Of a stretch of DNA of 49,654 nt, positions 32,066 to 41,085 are shown piece by piece (within the stretch, counting starts at the first letter, position 1; each line of letters begins with the position of its first letter). The notes beneath the pieces were generated by a model. The model did not search any database. It was given only the letters and a program-made list of their open reading frames with translations, and was not told where the DNA came from. The stretch lies in contig NZ_AZRL01000002.1 of the NCBI RefSeq assembly GCF_002895525.1, positions 1 through 49,654 of the forward strand, written 5' to 3'. Position numbers and translations under genes: made by a program. The DNA comes from Petrotoga olearia DSM 13574. GTDB lineage: Bacteria; Thermotogota; Thermotogae; Petrotogales; Petrotogaceae.

Positions 32066-34573
32066 ATGAGGAAAGTAACGACTTTTTTGCTGGTTACGTT
32101 TGTTTTGGTTTCTGCTTTTGCCTTAGCAGAAAAGGGACCTATGCCGGATAAGGTTTATTTCGGTGTGAGAATGCAACAAGATGTCGCAATTCAAGATGTC
32201 GCAGCTGGCAACGTAGATGTGTTTTTTACGGGTGTTGGGGCTCCAACGATTAATTCTTTGCCCCAATCGGTACTTCAAAACTTAGATATTTACAACATTC
32301 CATCGGGTTCTTGGTCTTTATTATTTAACCCAATACCAAACGAACCTCCGTATACGGTAAATGTTGACGGTGTTGAGTATTTTAACCCGTTGGCGATTCA
32401 AGAAGTAAGGTATGCTATGAATTACCTAATTAACAGACAGTATTTAGTCGACGAGATTCTTCAAGGTGCAGGTGGAGTAATGTATACGATGGCAACCCCT
32501 GGACAACCTGGGACCCAACCTTACATTGATATTACTGCAAATATGGGTTTTACTCCAGAAGGTAACCAAGATCTAGCTTTTGAAATGATAGAAAACGCTA
32601 TGAATGAGGCTGCCAATCTGCCTGAAAATAGAGGAAGATTGGTAAAACAAGGTCAATGGTGGACATTCGATGGACAACCAGTAACGTTGAAGTTCATAAT
32701 TCGCGTAGATGACCCTAACGGAAGGTTACCAGCAGGTAGATACATAGCAGATCAAATTGAAAAAACTGGTATAAGGGTTGAACGAATAGAAATAGACAGA
32801 TATGCAGCAGTTGATCTTGCTTATTACTCAAACCCTGCCGATCTACAATGGCATATATACACTGAAGGTTGGGGTGCAGGTGCTACGAGAAAGTACTGGC
32901 ACCACATTGTCTCCCAAATGTATGCACCTTGGTATGCTAATATGCCAGGAGGTCAAGAGCCAACATTTTGGAACTATGAACAAGATGAGATTGATGAGTT
33001 AACTCAAAAGGTTTATGCCGGTAATTTTGCAACAGAAGAAGAGTATTGGGATATGATCCTCAGAGCAACTGAATTGGGTATTAGAGATTCCGTTAGGATA
33101 TATCTAACCTATCAAGAAGACTTCTTTGTTGCTAACAAAGATCGATTCAACAGACGAATGGTATATGGGCTAGGAGATGGATTAAATCAATGGTCCATTA
33201 TCACTGGAGATACGGTTGATCGAACCTTGAACGTTGTTCAATTCTCTGCTCAAGGATCTTTGTTCATGGGTGCTTGGGATCCTGTAGGAACAGATGGATT
33301 CAACGATAGCTATTCCATAAACGTTGCATCGAATATGTACGATTACGGTATGTTTGAAAGCCCGGCTTCAGCTGATATTACACCTGCAAAAGTTGTTCCA
33401 AGGATGGAAACGTTGGATACCAAATTTGTAGTTGACGAAAAAGGTGAAATGGTTGGTTTAATAGAGGTCCCCGCAGATGCTATTAGAGTTGATCCTGATA
33501 GTAAAAAATGGGTTCCTGTAGGACCAGGCGTTACATCTGTTAGCGTTTGTACTTACGATATAATATACGGTGTTTGGAATCATGGGATTTCTGAAAGCTT
33601 AGTAGATTATATGTATGCCACTCCATATGTATGGGACCTTTCAGTTGATTCCGGACAAGGTGATTCAAGGTATGATGCAACTTACTCTGCTTCAGCAATG
33701 CCCGGACTGGAAGTTGAGGTTGCAAGAAAAGTAAATGCAGACGGTTCGATAACCGTATGGTTCGATTACAACTTCCCGGTTGATGATATGTACTTAGCTT
33801 CTTGGGGAGCACCTGGCTGGTCAGTTTCTCAATCAGGGCAACCAATAGGTGTTTCTTGGGAAATAGTTGAAGCTTTAACGAGGTTGGTTGAACATGGAGG
33901 AGTGTCAGGAAGAGAGTACACATTCTCAGCAACAGCCGCAGGCGGAAACGTCTATGAAGTTGATGTACTTGAGCCTGTAACGGTTAGCGATATTAAAGCG
34001 GAACTTCAAAAGATGATCGATGAGAGGTACGTGCCTATTTACATTGAAGACATGGTTACACCTGCCGAGGCTGTCGAAAGGTACCGAGCGGCGCTTGCTT
34101 TCGTTAATGAATACAACCATGCTTATATAGGGAATGGTCCTTTCATGATGACCAGATATGATCCAAGTGCACGTTTTGTCGAATTAACGGCTGTTAGGGA
34201 TGATAGGTACCCATTCGAACGTGGATACTGGAACGAGTACTTTGAAACGGTTAGGTTGAACGTCGATAGTATAGAACTTGCTTTTGCTGCTATAAGAGGG
34301 TTAGACTTACCTGTTACGATTAATGTATCAGAGGTTCTTTACCCATACGATATATATTCCCCAGCTCCTGAAGGGGATGTAGAGGTTTCTTTGATCACAC
34401 CAGAAGGGCCAGTGAGTTTCAAGGCGCAAGTAGAAACAGCTGGAACATTTGTTGCAACTATACCTGGAGACGTGCTTAATACATTAGACCCCGGTACTTA
34501 TGCAGTTGTAGTTACTGCAAGATCGGAAGGAGCAATTCCATCTACTTATTCAACAACTATCGTTGTGTATTAA
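32066..34573 (+). CDS. oppA: Large family 5 solute-binding protein (OppA type)
   Basis: An exported binding protein of 835 residues with a signal peptide (about 1-21, ending AFALA). It has features of family 5 SBPs (AIQEVRYAMNYLINRQYLVDEIL, YNHAYIGNGPFMMTRYDPSARFVEL) but is about 250 residues longer than the OppA at 27100. There is extra sequence in the middle and a C-terminal beta-sandwich-like domain of about 75 residues (DVEVSLITPEGPVSFKAQVE onward). The length suggests a large ligand such as an oligosaccharide. AAAGGAGGG lies before the ATG. First gene of oppABCDF and followed by a terminator-like hairpin. Confidence 0.88.
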   Translation: MRKVTTFLLVTFVLVSAFALAEKGPMPDKVYFGVRMQQDVAIQDVAAGNVDVFFTGVGAPTINSLPQSVLQNLDIYNIPSGSWSLLFNPIPNEPPYTVNVDGVEYFNPLAIQEVRYAMNYLINRQYLVDEILQGAGGVMYTMATPGQPGTQPYIDITANMGFTPEGNQDLAFEMIENAMNEAANLPENRGRLVKQGQWWTFDGQPVTLKFIIRVDDPNGRLPAGRYIADQIEKTGIRVERIEIDRYAAVDLAYYSNPADLQWHIYTEGWGAGATRKYWHHIVSQMYAPWYANMPGGQEPTFWNYEQDEIDELTQKVYAGNFATEEEYWDMILRATELGIRDSVRIYLTYQEDFFVANKDRFNRRMVYGLGDGLNQWSIITGDTVDRTLNVVQFSAQGSLFMGAWDPVGTDGFNDSYSINVASNMYDYGMFESPASADITPAKVVPRMETLDTKFVVDEKGEMVGLIEVPADAIRVDPDSKKWVPVGPGVTSVSVCTYDIIYGVWNHGISESLVDYMYATPYVWDLSVDSGQGDSRYDATYSASAMPGLEVEVARKVNADGSITVWFDYNFPVDDMYLASWGAPGWSVSQSGQPIGVSWEIVEALTRLVEHGGVSGREYTFSATAAGGNVYEVDVLEPVTVSDIKAELQKMIDERYVPIYIEDMVTPAEAVERYRAALAFVNEYNHAYIGNGPFMMTRYDPSARFVELTAVRDDRYPFERGYWNEYFETVRLNVDSIELAFAAIRGLDLPVTINVSEVLYPYDIYSPAPEGDVEVSLITPEGPVSFKAQVETAGTFVATIPGDVLNTLDPGTYAVVVTARSEGAIPSTYSTTIVVY

Positions 34574-34602
34574 TGTTCTAAAAAGCCTTTTTAGGGTTTA
34601 AA

Positions 34603-34627
34603 GGCTCCCTCACGGGAGCCTATTTTT
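34603..34627 (+). terminator. Hairpin after the large oppA (partial terminator)
   Basis: GGCTCCC (34603-34609) pairs perfectly with GGGAGCC (34614-34620) over a TCAC loop, and TATTTTT follows. As after the first oppA, it separates the binding-protein gene from the permease genes. Confidence 0.87.
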
Positions 34628-34663
34628 CAGAAAGTTGAATTATATACAGAGGTGATTAACCGT

Positions 34664-35713
34664 ATGTATTGGAGATATGCAGTAAGAAGAATATTGATGG
34701 GTGTTGTAATCTACGTTGTCATCATTTTTATATATTCTGCTTTATTTAACACCGTAATGGATCAGACGTTAAATAGTCAAATAGTCGAACAAGTAAACGG
34801 TGAAATGATGAAGATGTCACAGGTAGGAACAGATCCTCAATATTTGTTAGAATACAGGCAGAGAAGGATCAGCGAACTTCGTCAGTTATACCACTTAGAT
34901 GATCCGGTGCTTTCCAGAATTTTTTGGAGGGCTATCGATACGTTGACTTTCAATTATGGGAATTCAACTGTAATGAGGTCTTTTGAAGGTGAAACAGACG
35001 TACTAAAAATAGTTTTAGAAAGAATTCCCAATACCTTGATGTTGTTTACCACTGCGATAATTATCGATATTTTGATTGGTGTATGGTTGGGTATAAAAAA
35101 AGCTCAGAAAGCTGGAAGAACAATGGATAAGACTACTTCTATAATAACTATGGGGGTATACGGTCTGCCATCTTGGTGGTTTGGGATGGTTATGATAATG
35201 TTGTTTGCATTTGCAATACCTATTTTCCCATCTGGAGGTATGAACAGTGTCCCACCACCAACAACCTTTTTTGGAAGGCTGTTTGATACTTTGTATCATA
35301 TGGCTTTGCCTATAATTACTTTGGTGTTCATAGGTTTTTGGGGAAGGGCTTATTTAACTAGAAATATAGTTTTAGGAAATTTGCAAGAGGATTTCATAAT
35401 GTCCGCAAGGGCAAGGGGCATTCCGGAAAGAACAGTTTTATACGGTCATGCCTTAAGAACCTCTGCACCCCCTATTTTAACCATGTCCCTTTTATCCTTG
35501 TTAGCTTCTTTTTCTGGAGCACTGGTGTTTGAAGGTATATTTAGTTGGCCTGGAATGGGGAACCTTTATTGGTCAGCGGTTCAGATGAATGATATCCCAG
35601 TTCTTTTAGGTAACCTTTCCATAACAACGCTCATATACATTTCTGGTATCGTCGTTTTGGATTTGATATACGGTTTCTTAGACCCTAGAATAAAAGTTGG
35701 TGGGAAAGCGTGA
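34664..35713 (+). CDS. oppB: Opp-type ABC importer permease (OppB)
   Basis: A 349-residue permease with six membrane segments. The EAA loop lies in IMSARARGIPERTVLYGHALRTSAPP, and it ends DLIYGFLDPRIKVGGKA. I start it at ATG 34664, 9 nt after GAGGTG; a GTG at 34652 lies inside that ribosome site. Compared with the paralogue at 39165 it has about 40 extra residues after the first membrane segment. Its end overlaps oppC by 4 nt (GTGA). Confidence 0.93.
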   Translation: MYWRYAVRRILMGVVIYVVIIFIYSALFNTVMDQTLNSQIVEQVNGEMMKMSQVGTDPQYLLEYRQRRISELRQLYHLDDPVLSRIFWRAIDTLTFNYGNSTVMRSFEGETDVLKIVLERIPNTLMLFTTAIIIDILIGVWLGIKKAQKAGRTMDKTTSIITMGVYGLPSWWFGMVMIMLFAFAIPIFPSGGMNSVPPPTTFFGRLFDTLYHMALPIITLVFIGFWGRAYLTRNIVLGNLQEDFIMSARARGIPERTVLYGHALRTSAPPILTMSLLSLLASFSGALVFEGIFSWPGMGNLYWSAVQMNDIPVLLGNLSITTLIYISGIVVLDLIYGFLDPRIKVGGKA

Positions 35714-37101
35714 ATAAAACAAATCGTGTTGCTAAGCAGTTAAAAGATTTTTGGGATGAGTTCAAGCAAGTTAAATTTGGTATAGCTGGAATAATTCTTT
35801 TACTTCTTTTTATATTTTTAGTCATTTTTGAACCGTTTTTAACCCCTTTCCCCGAAGCTTCTACAAGGTGGAGAGATATAACATATTGGGAAGATAATCC
35901 CAGAAGTGTTCCCCCTGTTTGGATAAATTGGTTTTCTCAAAAGGATTATACTCCAACTGAATATATTGAGGATTTAGAATATACAGAACAAAATATTTCT
36001 GGTCCAATTACTATGTTAAATACAGTTATAGAGTATCAGTACGATTATGATATCCCGCCTGTTGATCTAATCTATAGAGGGACTTTTAAAGGTAACTTTA
36101 GTTTGAATATTGTGCTGGAACGCCCAGATGGTAATAAAATCAATTTAGTGAATAAAAGTTTTACTTCGAACACGGAAAAAGATTTTAGGATATCACTTGT
36201 TAATGAATCAGGTAACAACGTTAGAAGTTTTGCAAGGAGGTATGTGAAAAACCTCCCCCCGAGAGTTGACGTAAATACTGTGCTTTTTTCACAAGCAGAT
36301 GGTGAGCTTTTTTCAAATCCAACTCCATTAAATGGAACTTACAAGCTAAATATAAATCTAATGAAAATGACAGAGGAAACGGTTATTGAAGACACAAGGT
36401 TAGTTGTTTCAGGGAGCGTTTCTGGTTTGCTTGGAACAGATAACTCTAAAAGAGATGTTTGGAGTGGCTTGTTGGCAGGCATTAAATGGGCATTGTTCAT
36501 AGGGCTTATGACTTCTGCTATTTCAGTGTCAGTAGGAGTTATTTACGGAGTTGTTTCTGCGTATTATGGTGGTATAGTTGATTCAATAATGCAGAGAATT
36601 TGGGAAATTTTCATCAACATACCTCTTCTTCCTGTTTTGATTGTTTTATCAGCAATATTTAAACCTTCTATTTGGAGCCTTATTCTTATGATGAGTTTGT
36701 TTTTTTGGGTAGGTCCTGTTAAAACAGTGAGAAGCATGGCCCTACAAATAAAAGAAGAAACATATGTTGAAGCGGCAAAAGCTTTAGGTGCTTCACACAG
36801 AAGAATAATTTTTAGACATATGATTCCAATCTTGATTCCATACTCTTTTGCAAGTATGGCCTTGAATGTTCCGAGCGCCATTCTTTACGAGGCAACCGTT
36901 AGTTTGCTTGGTTTAGGAGATGCGACCATAGTAACATGGGGACAGATTCTTCATGATGCCATGAACGGCGGAGCTGTAACAAACGGTCTTTGGTGGTGGG
37001 TTGTACCTCCTGGAATTGCTATCGCTTTAGTAGGTATGACTTTTGCCTTTTTAGGTTTTGCAATGGACACCATCTTAAATCCAAAATTGAGAACGAGGTA
37101 G
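35710..37101 (+). CDS. oppC: Opp-type ABC importer permease (OppC) with insertion
   Basis: A 463-residue OppC with the first membrane segment at about 22-41. A roughly 190-residue soluble insertion precedes the permease core, which starts near residue 240 (TDNSKRDVWSGLLAGIKWAL). The EAA loop is YVEAAKALGASHRRIIFRHMIPILIP. As in the first operon the insertion is predicted to face the binding protein. GTG start at 35710 overlaps oppB. Confidence 0.92.
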   Translation: MNKTNRVAKQLKDFWDEFKQVKFGIAGIILLLLFIFLVIFEPFLTPFPEASTRWRDITYWEDNPRSVPPVWINWFSQKDYTPTEYIEDLEYTEQNISGPITMLNTVIEYQYDYDIPPVDLIYRGTFKGNFSLNIVLERPDGNKINLVNKSFTSNTEKDFRISLVNESGNNVRSFARRYVKNLPPRVDVNTVLFSQADGELFSNPTPLNGTYKLNINLMKMTEETVIEDTRLVVSGSVSGLLGTDNSKRDVWSGLLAGIKWALFIGLMTSAISVSVGVIYGVVSAYYGGIVDSIMQRIWEIFINIPLLPVLIVLSAIFKPSIWSLILMMSLFFWVGPVKTVRSMALQIKEETYVEAAKALGASHRRIIFRHMIPILIPYSFASMALNVPSAILYEATVSLLGLGDATIVTWGQILHDAMNGGAVTNGLWWWVVPPGIAIALVGMTFAFLGFAMDTILNPKLRTR

Positions 37102-37107
37102 ATATGA

Positions 37108-38079
37108 ATGAATGATATTTTAAATGTTAAAAATTTAAAAGTGTACTATTATACAAGAAAAGGTGTTGTAAAAGGATTAGACGATGTTAGCTTTTCTCTG
37201 AGAGAAGGTGAAACATTAGGTCTTGTTGGAGAGTCTGGATGTGGTAAAACGACTTTGGGCATGGGTCTTTTGAGAATGCCTAACCCTCCAGGCAAGATTG
37301 TAAGTGGTGAGATTAATATAGATGGAGAAAATATAGTTCCTTTAAAAGAATCAGTTTTACGTAAAAGAGTTAGGTGGGAGAAGATTTCCATGGTTTTTCA
37401 AGGGGCCATGAATAGTTTGACTCCAGTTTACACCATTAAAAAACAGATGATGGAAACCCTTCAAACCCATAGGGAAATGGAAGAAGAAAAGGCTTTTGCT
37501 ATAATTAAAAAATATTTAAATCAGGTGGGTTTGTCGGAGGATGTTTTAAAGAGATATCCTCACGAATTATCAGGTGGTATGAAGCAACGTGTTGTAATTG
37601 CCACAGCGTTATTTTTAGAGCCGAAAGTAGTTATAGCCGATGAACCTACTACAGCGTTAGATGTTGTCGTTCAAGCACAAATAATAAACCTTTTGAAAAA
37701 CCTAAAAAAAGATCTCAATTTGTCTTTTATCTTTATAACCCATGATTTAGCTACCGTAGCGGAAGTTGCCGACAGGATAATGGTGATGTATGCAGGTAAG
37801 ATTGCTGAAATTGGAGAAAATTATCATATTTATGGACCACAGGGTCCAGCACATCCATATACTAAAGGTTTACTGGGAGCTACACCTCGTTTACATAAAA
37901 AAGTTGAAGAGCTTGCTTTTATACCCGGTGTCCCACCTGATTTGCTCAATCCACCTAATGGATGTAGATTCCATGAGCGTTGCCCGGTTGCTTTCGATAG
38001 ATGTAAAGTAGAAGAACCACCATTAAAGGAAATTGAACCCGGGCATTTTGCGGCTTGCTGGAGGTGTTTTGATGAGTGA
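37108..38079 (+). CDS. oppD: Opp-type ABC importer ATPase (OppD)
   Basis: A 323-residue ATPase with Walker A GESGCGKTT, Q loop MVFQGAMNSLTP, signature LSGGMKQRV, Walker B VVIADEPTTALD, H-loop ITHDLATVAE and the C-terminal cysteine cluster CRFHERCPVAFDRC. ATG at 37108 follows GAGGTAG; an ATG at 37104 is out of frame and closes after three codons. It overlaps oppF by 8 nt. Confidence 0.94.
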   Translation: MNDILNVKNLKVYYYTRKGVVKGLDDVSFSLREGETLGLVGESGCGKTTLGMGLLRMPNPPGKIVSGEINIDGENIVPLKESVLRKRVRWEKISMVFQGAMNSLTPVYTIKKQMMETLQTHREMEEEKAFAIIKKYLNQVGLSEDVLKRYPHELSGGMKQRVVIATALFLEPKVVIADEPTTALDVVVQAQIINLLKNLKKDLNLSFIFITHDLATVAEVADRIMVMYAGKIAEIGENYHIYGPQGPAHPYTKGLLGATPRLHKKVEELAFIPGVPPDLLNPPNGCRFHERCPVAFDRCKVEEPPLKEIEPGHFAACWRCFDE

Positions 38080-39103
38080 TGAAGTCATATTGAGTATTAA
38101 GAATTTGAAAAAATGGTTTCCTTTACGAAGAACCATGTCAGAGGTTTTTCAAGGACAACGAAGATGGGTAAGAGCGGTTGATAATGTAAGTTTTGATATA
38201 AGAAAAGGAGAGATATTTGGTTTAATTGGAGAATCTGGCTGTGGAAAGTCAACGACGGGTAGATTATTGATGAAATTAGAAGAACCAACAGAGGGCCAAA
38301 TAATATTTAAAGGTAATGATGTTACTTCTTTATCTTCTACGGATGAAATTAAGAAGTATAAAGAAGATGTACAAATGATTTTTCAAGATCCTTACTCTTC
38401 GATGAATCCAAGGTTTAGAGTTAGAGATGTTCTAGCTGAACCGTTGATCATTCATGAAAAAACGAAGGATCCTAATGAGATTGAAAAAATAGCAAAAAAT
38501 GTTCTAAATGAAGTAAAATTAACACCACCTGAAGAGTTTATGGATAGATACCCTCACATGCTCAGTGGAGGGCAAAGGCAAAGAGTTGCCACTGCAAGAA
38601 CCTTAGTTCTTTCCCCAGATTTTATAATAGCTGATGAACCAGTTTCTATGATTGATTTATCAACTAGGGCAGAAATTCTCCACATGATGAAAGACGTTCA
38701 GCAAGATTTAGGGCTTACGTATTTATACATAACTCATGACTTATCAACCGCCAGATATTTTTGCGATAGGATGGCAGTTATGTATCTGGGAAGGATAGTA
38801 GAGTTAGGCAACGCAGACGAAATAATCGAAAAACCTCTACATCCATATACCAAAGCTTTAATAGAAGCCGTACCAGAACCTTTACCTGGAAAAGAAAACG
38901 TAATAAAAGAATTACCAATAAAGGGAGAGATCCCTTCTGCAGGAAACCTTCCGAAGGGATGTAGGTTTCATCCTAGGTGTATTTATGCACAACCTAAATG
39001 TTTTGAGAATGTGGATGATCCAGAGTTGGTAGAAGATTCAAGCGGTCATTACGTTGCCTGTTATAGGTACAAAGAGATAGATCAACAAGTAGAAAAGATT
39101 TAA
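38072..39103 (+). CDS. oppF: Opp-type ABC importer ATPase (OppF)
   Basis: A 343-residue ATPase with Walker A GESGCGKSTT, Q loop MIFQDPYSSMNP, signature LSGGQRQRV, H-loop ITHDLSTARY and the cysteine cluster CRFHPRCIYAQPKC. Walker B reads FIIADEPVSMID, where most relatives have ADEPTSALD; the catalytic Glu is kept. Start is ATG 38072, 7 nt after GGAGG; an in-frame TTG at 38033 lies upstream of that site. A strong terminator follows, so the operon core ends here. Confidence 0.94.
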   Translation: MSDEVILSIKNLKKWFPLRRTMSEVFQGQRRWVRAVDNVSFDIRKGEIFGLIGESGCGKSTTGRLLMKLEEPTEGQIIFKGNDVTSLSSTDEIKKYKEDVQMIFQDPYSSMNPRFRVRDVLAEPLIIHEKTKDPNEIEKIAKNVLNEVKLTPPEEFMDRYPHMLSGGQRQRVATARTLVLSPDFIIADEPVSMIDLSTRAEILHMMKDVQQDLGLTYLYITHDLSTARYFCDRMAVMYLGRIVELGNADEIIEKPLHPYTKALIEAVPEPLPGKENVIKELPIKGEIPSAGNLPKGCRFHPRCIYAQPKCFENVDDPELVEDSSGHYVACYRYKEIDQQVEKI

Positions 39104-39130
39104 AAAATCCCCACAGATGTGGGGTTTTTT
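39102..39130 (+). terminator. Terminator after oppF
   Basis: AAAAAATCCCCAC-AGAT-GTGGGG-TTTTTT is a perfect stem with an A-tract and a T-tract. It lies 34 nt upstream of a further oppB-like gene, which must depend on read-through or an undetected promoter. Confidence 0.9.
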
Positions 39131-39164
39131 AATTTTGATGAAAAGATATAAAGGTGGTTATTGG

Positions 39165-40100
39165 ATGTATTGGAAATATGCTTTTAAAAGGATGTTAATG
39201 GGTGTTATGATTTATTCTGTTATTATCTTTGTGTATTCTGTACTTTTCAACGTCATGTTTAAACTTCGCTATAGCTACCTTTTGGAAGGGCCAATATTAC
39301 CCGAGATTTTTTCTGATTGGATTGATACCCTCACTTTTAATTATGGGCAATCAATGTCTATAAGATCTTTTAAAGGGGAAACTGATGTTATTAAAATTGT
39401 TTTAGAAAGAGTACCTAACACTATGCTTCTTTTTACTATGGCTATTATCATAGATATTTTCTTGGGGGTATATTTGGGCATAAAAAAGGCTCAAAAAGCA
39501 GGGGGAATTATGGACAAAACTACTTCAATACTTACAATGGTTTTTTACGGTCTTCCCACGTGGTGGGTTGGGTTAGTAATGATTATGTTTTTTTCTTTCA
39601 GATTGCCTTTATTTCCTTCAGGGGGTATATTTAGCATGCCACCTCCTGAGGGTTTAATAAAAAGATTTGTAGATATTGTGTATCATTTAATTCTACCTTT
39701 ATCTACGCTTGTTTTTTTCCGTTTTTGGGGAAGAGCATATTTATCAAGAAATATAGTGTTACAAAATTTGCAGAATGATTTCATAACTTCTGCCAGAGCA
39801 AGGGGTATTCCTGAAAGAAAAGTTTTGTTTGGGCACGCTTTAAGAGCTTCGGCTCCACCCATCTTAACAATGTCGGTTTTATCTGTACTTGATTCTTTTT
39901 CAGGAGCATTGATCATCGAAGGTATATTTAATTGGCCTGGAATGGGCAACCTTTTTTGGGCTGCTATTCAGCAGGATGATATTCCTGTTCTTTTGGGGAA
40001 TTTGTCTTTTACAACTCTTTTATACATCTGCGGTATTGTAATTTTAGATTTAATATACGGATTTCTTGACCCTAGAATAAAAGTTGGCGGGAAAGAGTGA
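39165..40100 (+). CDS. Additional OppB-like permease, paralogue of 34664
   Basis: A 311-residue permease closely similar along its length to the OppB at 34664: MYWKYAFKRMLMGVMIY against MYWRYAVRRILMGVVIY, the same EAA loop SARARGIPERKVLFGHALRASAPP and the same end DLIYGFLDPRIKVGGK. It lacks about 40 residues after membrane segment 1. Start is ATG 39165, 7 nt after GGTGG; an ATG at 39117 lies inside the terminator. It has no OppC, ATPase or binding protein of its own here, so it is probably an alternative OppB for the same transporter made by tandem duplication. Confidence 0.9.
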   Translation: MYWKYAFKRMLMGVMIYSVIIFVYSVLFNVMFKLRYSYLLEGPILPEIFSDWIDTLTFNYGQSMSIRSFKGETDVIKIVLERVPNTMLLFTMAIIIDIFLGVYLGIKKAQKAGGIMDKTTSILTMVFYGLPTWWVGLVMIMFFSFRLPLFPSGGIFSMPPPEGLIKRFVDIVYHLILPLSTLVFFRFWGRAYLSRNIVLQNLQNDFITSARARGIPERKVLFGHALRASAPPILTMSVLSVLDSFSGALIIEGIFNWPGMGNLFWAAIQQDDIPVLLGNLSFTTLLYICGIVILDLIYGFLDPRIKVGGKE

Positions 40101-40116
40101 ATAAAATCCCGCCAAG
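40085..40116. terminator. Inverted repeat between convergent genes, likely terminator
   Basis: TTGGCGGGA (40085-40093) pairs perfectly with TCCCGCCAA (40108-40116) across 14 nt. It overlaps the stop of the extra oppB-like gene and lies 3 nt before the end of the minus-strand ATPase gene. T-rich tracts on both sides are weak. Confidence 0.6.
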
Positions 40117-40119
40117 AGT

Positions 40120-41070
40120 TTAGTTTTGTCTTCCCCTATCCCCATTAGTATATGAAATGAATATCTTTTCGAAATTCACCATTTGTTTTTCTATGCTCAC
40201 TATTTCTGCATCATGTGATTTGAAAAAATCGATAACCTCATATAATTCTGAAGATGTTTTGAAATCTACCGTTAGATCGTAAATGTTACTCTCCTTTGTT
40301 ATTTGTGTAATACCAATTTTATCAAGTTCTCTCTCTAAAGTATCTTCTGACCTTACTTTTATCTTGTAGCCTGTTGCACTGAAAACATCCATTAGCTTTT
40401 TCTTATCTTCACACACAACTATTTTCCCATTGTTTATTATCGCAACTCTATCCGCTATTTCTTCAACTAATGCCATATCATGAGTAGAAAGAAGGATGCT
40501 CTTTCCTTTTTCTTTCACGTTTGTTAACAATCTTCTAAATTCTACATTAGAAATTACGTCGAGCCCAAGAGTAGGTTCATCCAATAGGAGAACATCAGTA
40601 TCCGCTGCTAAACAGACAGCAAGGGCTGTTTTTTGCTGCATTCCCCTTGAAAGCGTATAAACCACTTCGTTGGCTTTTTCTTTAATTCTCAAAAAATCTA
40701 AAATATCTAAGGCTTCATTTTTCGATATCTTTTTCCCCCTGATTCCAACAAAATACTGTATATTTTCAATTGGGGTTAACCTGTGATAAAGGTTCCTACT
40801 CCCTTCCAAAACTACACTTATCTGTTTAAGAGCTTTAGACCTTTTTGCTTTCAAATCATAATCTTTTATTTTTATCTTTCCTTCATCGAAAACAAGAAGG
40901 CCACATATACTTTTGATGGTAGTTGTTTTTCCTGCACCATTTGGGCCAAGGAGTGCGAAGATCTCTCCTTCTTTCACATGAAATGAAATCTTATCCACTG
41001 CTGTAAGCATTTCTTTTGAAGTTCTTTGTGGGTATCTTTTTAGTAAATCATTAACTTCAATAACGTTCAT
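40120..41070 (-). CDS. ABC-2 type transporter ATPase
   Basis: A 316-residue ATP-binding protein with Walker A GPNGAGKTTT, a slightly unusual signature LSRGMQQK, Walker B VLLLDEPTLGLD and H-loop LSTHDMALVEE. A C-terminal tail of about 80 residues follows. This layout is that of ABC-2 exporters (NatA/CcmA/DrrA-like). It is paired with the permease 15 nt upstream, so the two form an efflux system of unknown substrate (drug, Na+, lipid or polysaccharide). Confidence 0.9.
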   Translation of the reverse strand: MNVIEVNDLLKRYPQRTSKEMLTAVDKISFHVKEGEIFALLGPNGAGKTTTIKSICGLLVFDEGKIKIKDYDLKAKRSKALKQISVVLEGSRNLYHRLTPIENIQYFVGIRGKKISKNEALDILDFLRIKEKANEVVYTLSRGMQQKTALAVCLAADTDVLLLDEPTLGLDVISNVEFRRLLTNVKEKGKSILLSTHDMALVEEIADRVAIINNGKIVVCEDKKKLMDVFSATGYKIKVRSEDTLERELDKIGITQITKESNIYDLTVDFKTSSELYEVIDFFKSHDAEIVSIEKQMVNFEKIFISYTNGDRGRQN

Positions 41071-41085
41071 CTATTTCACCACCCT

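Noticed and set aside
33540-34120. Long minus-strand frames inside the large oppA
   Set aside because: They are antisense shadows of a well-supported gene, with no ribosome sites and compositions unlike known proteins.
39117-39164. Upstream ATG at 39117 for the extra oppB-like gene
   Set aside because: It lies in the terminator hairpin. The ATG at 39165 has a proper ribosome site and matches the N-terminus of the paralogue.
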